From positions 1 through 64,000 of the forward strand of contig VGGK01000012.1 in assembly GCA_016868665.1 (NCBI GenBank): a stretch of DNA of 64,000 bases, read 5' to 3'. Position 1 is the first letter of the stretch, and every line of letters begins with the position of its first letter. Of the stretch, positions 60,374 to 64,000 are shown one piece after another. This DNA comes from Chlorobiota bacterium. GTDB taxonomy: Bacteria; Bacteroidota; Chlorobiia; Chlorobiales; Chlorobiaceae. Made by a program: the position numbers and the translations under genes. The notes beneath the pieces were generated by a model, which did not search any database, had not been told where the DNA came from, and was given only the letters and a program-made list of their open reading frames with translations.

Positions 60374-61399
60374 ATGGCAAAAAACTTGACAGATTCTGCC
60401 ATTGACCGGCAGAACATTCTCAACAACCCCTTCGCTGTTGCCGAAATCCAGAAAAGCATCGGCCTGAAAGGAATCGAGTTCAAAGGGCGCAAGGTTCTCC
60501 TGAAAGAGCAAGTTGCGGTTTTTTTTGAAGTTACCCTTCGTACCATTGAAAATTATCTGGCAAGCAACGAGAATGAGCTTCACCGGAACGGTTACGAGGT
60601 GTTGCGCGGTAAATCATTAAAAGAATTTAAGTTAGCTATTTCCGAACAGGATGTTCCCGAAACAGATTTCGGGAACATCCTGAAAACTCCTCAACTTGGC
60701 ATTCTCGACTTCAGAGCTTTTCTCAATCTGGCAATGCTCATCACCGAAAGTGAACGAGCGAGGCTGCTGCGGCAAGCCATTCTTGATATTGTCATCGACA
60801 CCATCAACAGCCGCACGGGAGGAGGCACCAAATACATCAACCAGCAAGATGAAGATTTTGTAGTCTCCTATTTCAGGGAAGAGAATTACCGGAAACAGTT
60901 CACCGATGCACTTCGGGACTGCGTCGATATGGGAAATTTCAAGTACCCCATGTACACCGATAAAATCTATGTGAGCATATTCAAAGAGAACGCAAGGGAA
61001 TACCGCAAAATCCTGCAACTCCACGAGAACGATAAAGTCAGGGATACGTTTTATAGTGAAATTCTTGATTTGATTGCATCTTATGAGTGTGGCTTTGCCG
61101 ATTTACTTCAGCAAGAGTATCTGCAAAAAGGAAGACAACTCGTTTCATCAGAAGTAGATATTCTCTTCCGGCAATTCGAAATACAGGCGCACTGGAAACC
61201 CTTGATCGAAAAAGCAAGGATGAAAATGGCCAGCCGTGATCTTGCTTTCCGTGATGCGCTTCATGAACAATTGAAAGAGTATGTTACCCCGTTACAAGCC
61301 GAAGAGTTTGAACGGTTCATTGGTGCACAGAGTGCTGAGCTGAATAAGCGTATCGAAGAAGCTAAAGATGTCATGAAACGCCTCAAGGAGCGGGAGTGA
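60374..61399 (+). CDS. RhuM-like DNA-binding protein
   Basis: A 341-residue protein placed between mod and the Doc gene. The N-terminal part has helix-turn-helix-like sequence (LKEQVAVFFEVTLRTIENYL), then LDFRAFLNLAMLITESERAR and a long helical C-terminus with a coiled-coil-like end (LNKRIEEAKDVMKRLKERE). It resembles the RhuM/virulence-protein family often found beside Doc-type toxins and type III RM genes. It may be the antitoxin or a regulator of Doc, but the role is inferred. It ends in the first base of the doc start (TGATG). Confidence 0.7.
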   Translation: MAKNLTDSAIDRQNILNNPFAVAEIQKSIGLKGIEFKGRKVLLKEQVAVFFEVTLRTIENYLASNENELHRNGYEVLRGKSLKEFKLAISEQDVPETDFGNILKTPQLGILDFRAFLNLAMLITESERARLLRQAILDIVIDTINSRTGGGTKYINQQDEDFVVSYFREENYRKQFTDALRDCVDMGNFKYPMYTDKIYVSIFKENAREYRKILQLHENDKVRDTFYSEILDLIASYECGFADLLQQEYLQKGRQLVSSEVDILFRQFEIQAHWKPLIEKARMKMASRDLAFRDALHEQLKEYVTPLQAEEFERFIGAQSAELNKRIEEAKDVMKRLKERE

Positions 61400-61848
61400 T
61401 GGATGTTATCTACATATCGGTAGAGCAGGTACCTGCCATTCATGCAAAAACTGTTGAGGTCTCAGGTGGTGGAGTATTTGGTTGGGCTGATCAAGGCGAA
61501 GGAAAACTCGGAAGTGTTCTTGAGCACATTCAGAATGATATCTATTATCCAACCTTCCTTGATAAAATTACTCATCTGTTTTTCTGCGCTAACAAATTCC
61601 ATTGTTTTCAAGATGGCAACAAACGGATTGCCATTGCTCTTTCAGCTCAGTTCCTATTGCTCAATGGTCATGTGCTCTGTGCATCCAATTTTATACGAGA
61701 AATGGAAAACATCAGCTATCACCTTGCCGCAGGCAAAATAGATAAAGAGTTTCTCCGTGACATTATCGAGGCTGTTATCAATGAGAGCTATGATGACAAC
61801 GAAGAGTTGAAACTAAGGCTCTTGAATGCAATACAGGGCGATTTATGA
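61399..61848 (+). CDS. doc: Doc-type Fic domain protein
   Basis: A 149-residue Fic-family protein of the death-on-curing type. The core motif reads FHCFQDGNKRIAIALSAQFL, close to the HxFxDGNKR active site of Doc, which phosphorylates elongation factor Tu in the P1 phage system. YISVEQVPAIHAKTVEVSGG at the N-terminus is typical. The catalytic histidine, lysine and arginine are all present. It overlaps res by ATGA and its partner could be the DNA-binding protein before it. Cargo or toxin status cannot be told from sequence. Confidence 0.87.
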   Translation: MDVIYISVEQVPAIHAKTVEVSGGGVFGWADQGEGKLGSVLEHIQNDIYYPTFLDKITHLFFCANKFHCFQDGNKRIAIALSAQFLLLNGHVLCASNFIREMENISYHLAAGKIDKEFLRDIIEAVINESYDDNEELKLRLLNAIQGDL

Positions 61849-64000
61849 AACTGAAATTCGACTCAACCCTCGACTACCAGATCGAAGCCATAAAAAGCGT
61901 TACCGACCTGTTTGAAGGTCTGCCGTCACGCAGTTCAGGATTTCAGATCGATCTGGGTTCATCGGGCAGCATCTATAACGATCTCGGCATTGGCAACGAC
62001 CTGATGCTTTCAGCAGATCAGATCCTGAAAAATCTGCACCTTGTTCAATCCCGCAACAACGTGCCGAAATCGCGCTGCCTTACAGAAGAAGCCGGGCCAT
62101 ATACTTTCCCGAACTTCTCCGTCGAAATGGAAACCGGAACAGGTAAAACCTATGTTTATCTGCGCACCATATTTGAGCTGAACAAGCTTTACGGATTCAG
62201 GAAGTTCATCATCGTAGTGCCTTCGGTTGCCATCCGCGAAGGAGTAACCAGCTCCATCAAGCTGATGCGCGACCACTTCAGGGGGCTCTACAACAACGTT
62301 GCCTTCGATCACTTCGTCTATCAGTCAAAAGACCTCAGCCGTGTTCGCCAGTTTGCGGTAAACAACGAAGTACAGATCATGGTCATCAACATTCAGGCAT
62401 TCATGAAAGATGCAGGGGAGAATGTCGATTATGCATCGCTCACCGATGAACAGAAAAAGCGACTCAACGTTATCCACCAGGAACAGGACAGAATGTCAGG
62501 CCGCCGGCCCATTGAATATGTGCAGGCAACCCGGCCCATTCTCATTATCGACGAGCCCCAAAGTGTGGACAATACCGAAAAGTCGCAAAAAGCGATCCGC
62601 AACCTCCAGCCGCTCTTCTGCCTGCGCTACTCGGCCACCCATACCAACCCCTGGAATCTGCTCTACCAGCTCGATCCCGTCCGTGCATACGACCTTCGTC
62701 TCGTCAAACAGATCGAAGTTATTGACGCATCAGGAACCCAGGACTACAACCAGACCTTTGTCAGGCTCGACGCCGTAGGCTACTGGCCAAAAACAGCCAA
62801 AACCCCTCAGGCGAAAGTCACCGTTTTTGAAGACCAACCAACCGGCCCTCGCGAAAAGCAGATAAAAATCAAGCACGGCACCAACCTTGCAAGCCACACC
62901 AACCGAACCGATTACGAAGGCTGGCTCGTAACCAACATCAATGCCGAACCGGGCAATGAATATGTTGAGTTTCAGAACGGCATCATCATAGAGCGTTTTC
63001 AGGAATCCGGCGGCATGTCGGACGAACGCATCAGAAGCCAGATCGAACAAACCGTTGAAGCCCACTTTGCCAAAGAGAAAAAGCTCAAAGGCAAGGGGAT
63101 AAAAGTGCTCTCCCTCTTCTTTATCGACCATGTCAAAAGCTACCGATCCTACGATGACGACGGCAGGCCATGTAAAGAAAAAATCGCCAGATGGTTTGAA
63201 GAGGCCTACACGGCAGCATCCGGTAAATCAATTTACTCGGGCCTCATTCCATACCGGGCAGAAGAAGTTCATGACGGATACTTTTCAGCCGACAGAAAAA
63301 AAGGCAAAATTGTAGACCTGCTTGACACCAGCGGCAGTACGGCAAAAGACGACGAGACCTACGAGCTCATCATGAAAGACAAGGAGCGCCTGCTCTCTCC
63401 GGATGTGCCACTTCGCTTTATTTTCAGCCACTCGGCCCTCAAAGAAGGGTGGGATAACCCCAACGTCTTCCAGATCTGTACGCTTCGTGAAATGGGTACC
63501 GATCGTGAACGCCGCCAGACCATTGGCCGAGGTCTTCGTTTGCCGGTAAATCTTGATGGCGACCGGGTCTATGATGACCAGGTCAATCGCCTCACCGTCG
63601 TAGCAAACGAAACATTTGAAAACTTCGCCAAAGGGTTGCAGACCGAAATAGAAGCCGCCATCGACCCAACCGGCAACTTCAAATTCGGTCGTCTTCCTCA
63701 AATTGCGTTCACTCCCGTGCTCAATAAAGAAGGATCCGACTACCTGTCGCAGGATGAGTCATCTGAAATCTGGCAATGCGTTGCCGAACACGGGCTGATT
63801 GACAGCTATGGCGATATAACCACCGACTTCACGCCCGACAAGCCGGATTTCACCTTCAATCTTCCGGAAAAATATGCCGGTCTTGAAGATGCCGTTCTTG
63901 GGCGCATGCAGAAGTTCCTTCCACGTGATTTTGTTCGCGATGGCCGTAAACGGGAAAAAGTCCTCTATAACAAGCGGGTTGAACTGAATGATGATTTCCG
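61845..64000 (+). CDS. res: type III restriction endonuclease (Res), partial
   Basis: The helicase and cleavage subunit that acts with Mod; it runs off the right edge, so only the first about 718 codons are seen. The frame opens with ATG 61845 in the doc stop. Visible motifs are the Walker A site VEMETGTGKTYVYLRTIFEL, DEAD-like ILIIDEPQSVD, SATH, then the second RecA half with FSHSALKEGWDNPNVFQICT and RRQTIGRGLRLPVN. The C-terminal PD-(D/E)xK nuclease domain is beyond the window. No frameshift is seen in the part shown. Confidence 0.94.
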   Translation, partial: MKLKFDSTLDYQIEAIKSVTDLFEGLPSRSSGFQIDLGSSGSIYNDLGIGNDLMLSADQILKNLHLVQSRNNVPKSRCLTEEAGPYTFPNFSVEMETGTGKTYVYLRTIFELNKLYGFRKFIIVVPSVAIREGVTSSIKLMRDHFRGLYNNVAFDHFVYQSKDLSRVRQFAVNNEVQIMVINIQAFMKDAGENVDYASLTDEQKKRLNVIHQEQDRMSGRRPIEYVQATRPILIIDEPQSVDNTEKSQKAIRNLQPLFCLRYSATHTNPWNLLYQLDPVRAYDLRLVKQIEVIDASGTQDYNQTFVRLDAVGYWPKTAKTPQAKVTVFEDQPTGPREKQIKIKHGTNLASHTNRTDYEGWLVTNINAEPGNEYVEFQNGIIIERFQESGGMSDERIRSQIEQTVEAHFAKEKKLKGKGIKVLSLFFIDHVKSYRSYDDDGRPCKEKIARWFEEAYTAASGKSIYSGLIPYRAEEVHDGYFSADRKKGKIVDLLDTSGSTAKDDETYELIMKDKERLLSPDVPLRFIFSHSALKEGWDNPNVFQICTLREMGTDRERRQTIGRGLRLPVNLDGDRVYDDQVNRLTVVANETFENFAKGLQTEIEAAIDPTGNFKFGRLPQIAFTPVLNKEGSDYLSQDESSEIWQCVAEHGLIDSYGDITTDFTPDKPDFTFNLPEKYAGLEDAVLGRMQKFLPRDFVRDGRKREKVLYNKRVELNDDF

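Overview
The window looks like a chromosomal piece of a green sulfur bacterium (Chlorobiaceae; Chlorobium or a close relative). The main reasons are a bacteriochlorophyll gene (bchY, chlorophyllide reductase subunit Y), a complete menaquinone operon, an octaheme tetrathionate-reductase-type cytochrome and an intact citrate synthase gene, all in moderately GC-rich, tightly packed DNA with many ATGA stop-start overlaps. The species cannot be fixed from this window alone.

Left part (1-42.9 kb), core genome. 1-5.8 kb carries small envelope and cytoplasmic genes, including two adjacent and different L,D-transpeptidases. 5.9-9.8 kb is a phosphorus-scavenging pair: a TonB-dependent receptor with an in-frame TAG in mid-gene, followed by a lipoprotein beta-propeller phytase. 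9.8-12.1 kb (minus strand) is a two-gene membrane redox module, an octaheme cytochrome c plus a cytochrome b. Next on the minus strand come a peroxiredoxin, metH, an esterase, mnmA, an ETF-quinone oxidoreductase, mgtE and a 3-methyladenine glycosylase. On the plus strand follow parA-parB and dapB with a membrane protein. 25.5-32.8 kb is a minus-strand menF-D-H-B-C-E operon whose genes nearly all overlap. 33-42.9 kb holds a TPR lipoprotein, an HMA protein, a NYN-LOTUS protein, an OmpA-type protein, tRNA-Asp, citrate synthase, a gatC-DUF167-dtd-kdsB run, xseA, an HU-like/SPOR protein and bchY.

Right part (42.9-64 kb), an accessory and defence island. It begins with a two-gene unit of unknown function whose larger protein resembles an ImmA/IrrE peptidase without its zinc motif. 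Next is a region of short hairpin repeats built on GATACTCCC beside a decayed fragment that looks like a REP-associated transposase. A DUF6602-like nuclease stands back-to-back with a full type III-A CRISPR-Cas operon (csm1-csm5, cas6, cas1, cas2) and a 19-repeat array. The distal end of the array runs into tandem 161-bp MITE-like hairpin elements, separated by pieces that match the 3' end of the CRISPR repeat. A frameshifted NYN-domain pseudogene follows. The window ends in a type III restriction-modification locus (mod, res) with a DNA-binding protein and a Doc-type Fic protein between the two subunits; res runs off the right edge.

How the genes work together: the phytase pair would release phosphate at the cell surface; the men operon supplies the quinone pool that the octaheme/cytochrome b and ETF-QO modules could use; the right-hand island combines RNA-guided immunity, modification-restriction and toxin-like genes. 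No CARF-domain effector (Csm6/Csx1) is visible although Cas10 keeps its cyclase motif, which makes the neighbouring unknown genes worth testing as effectors.
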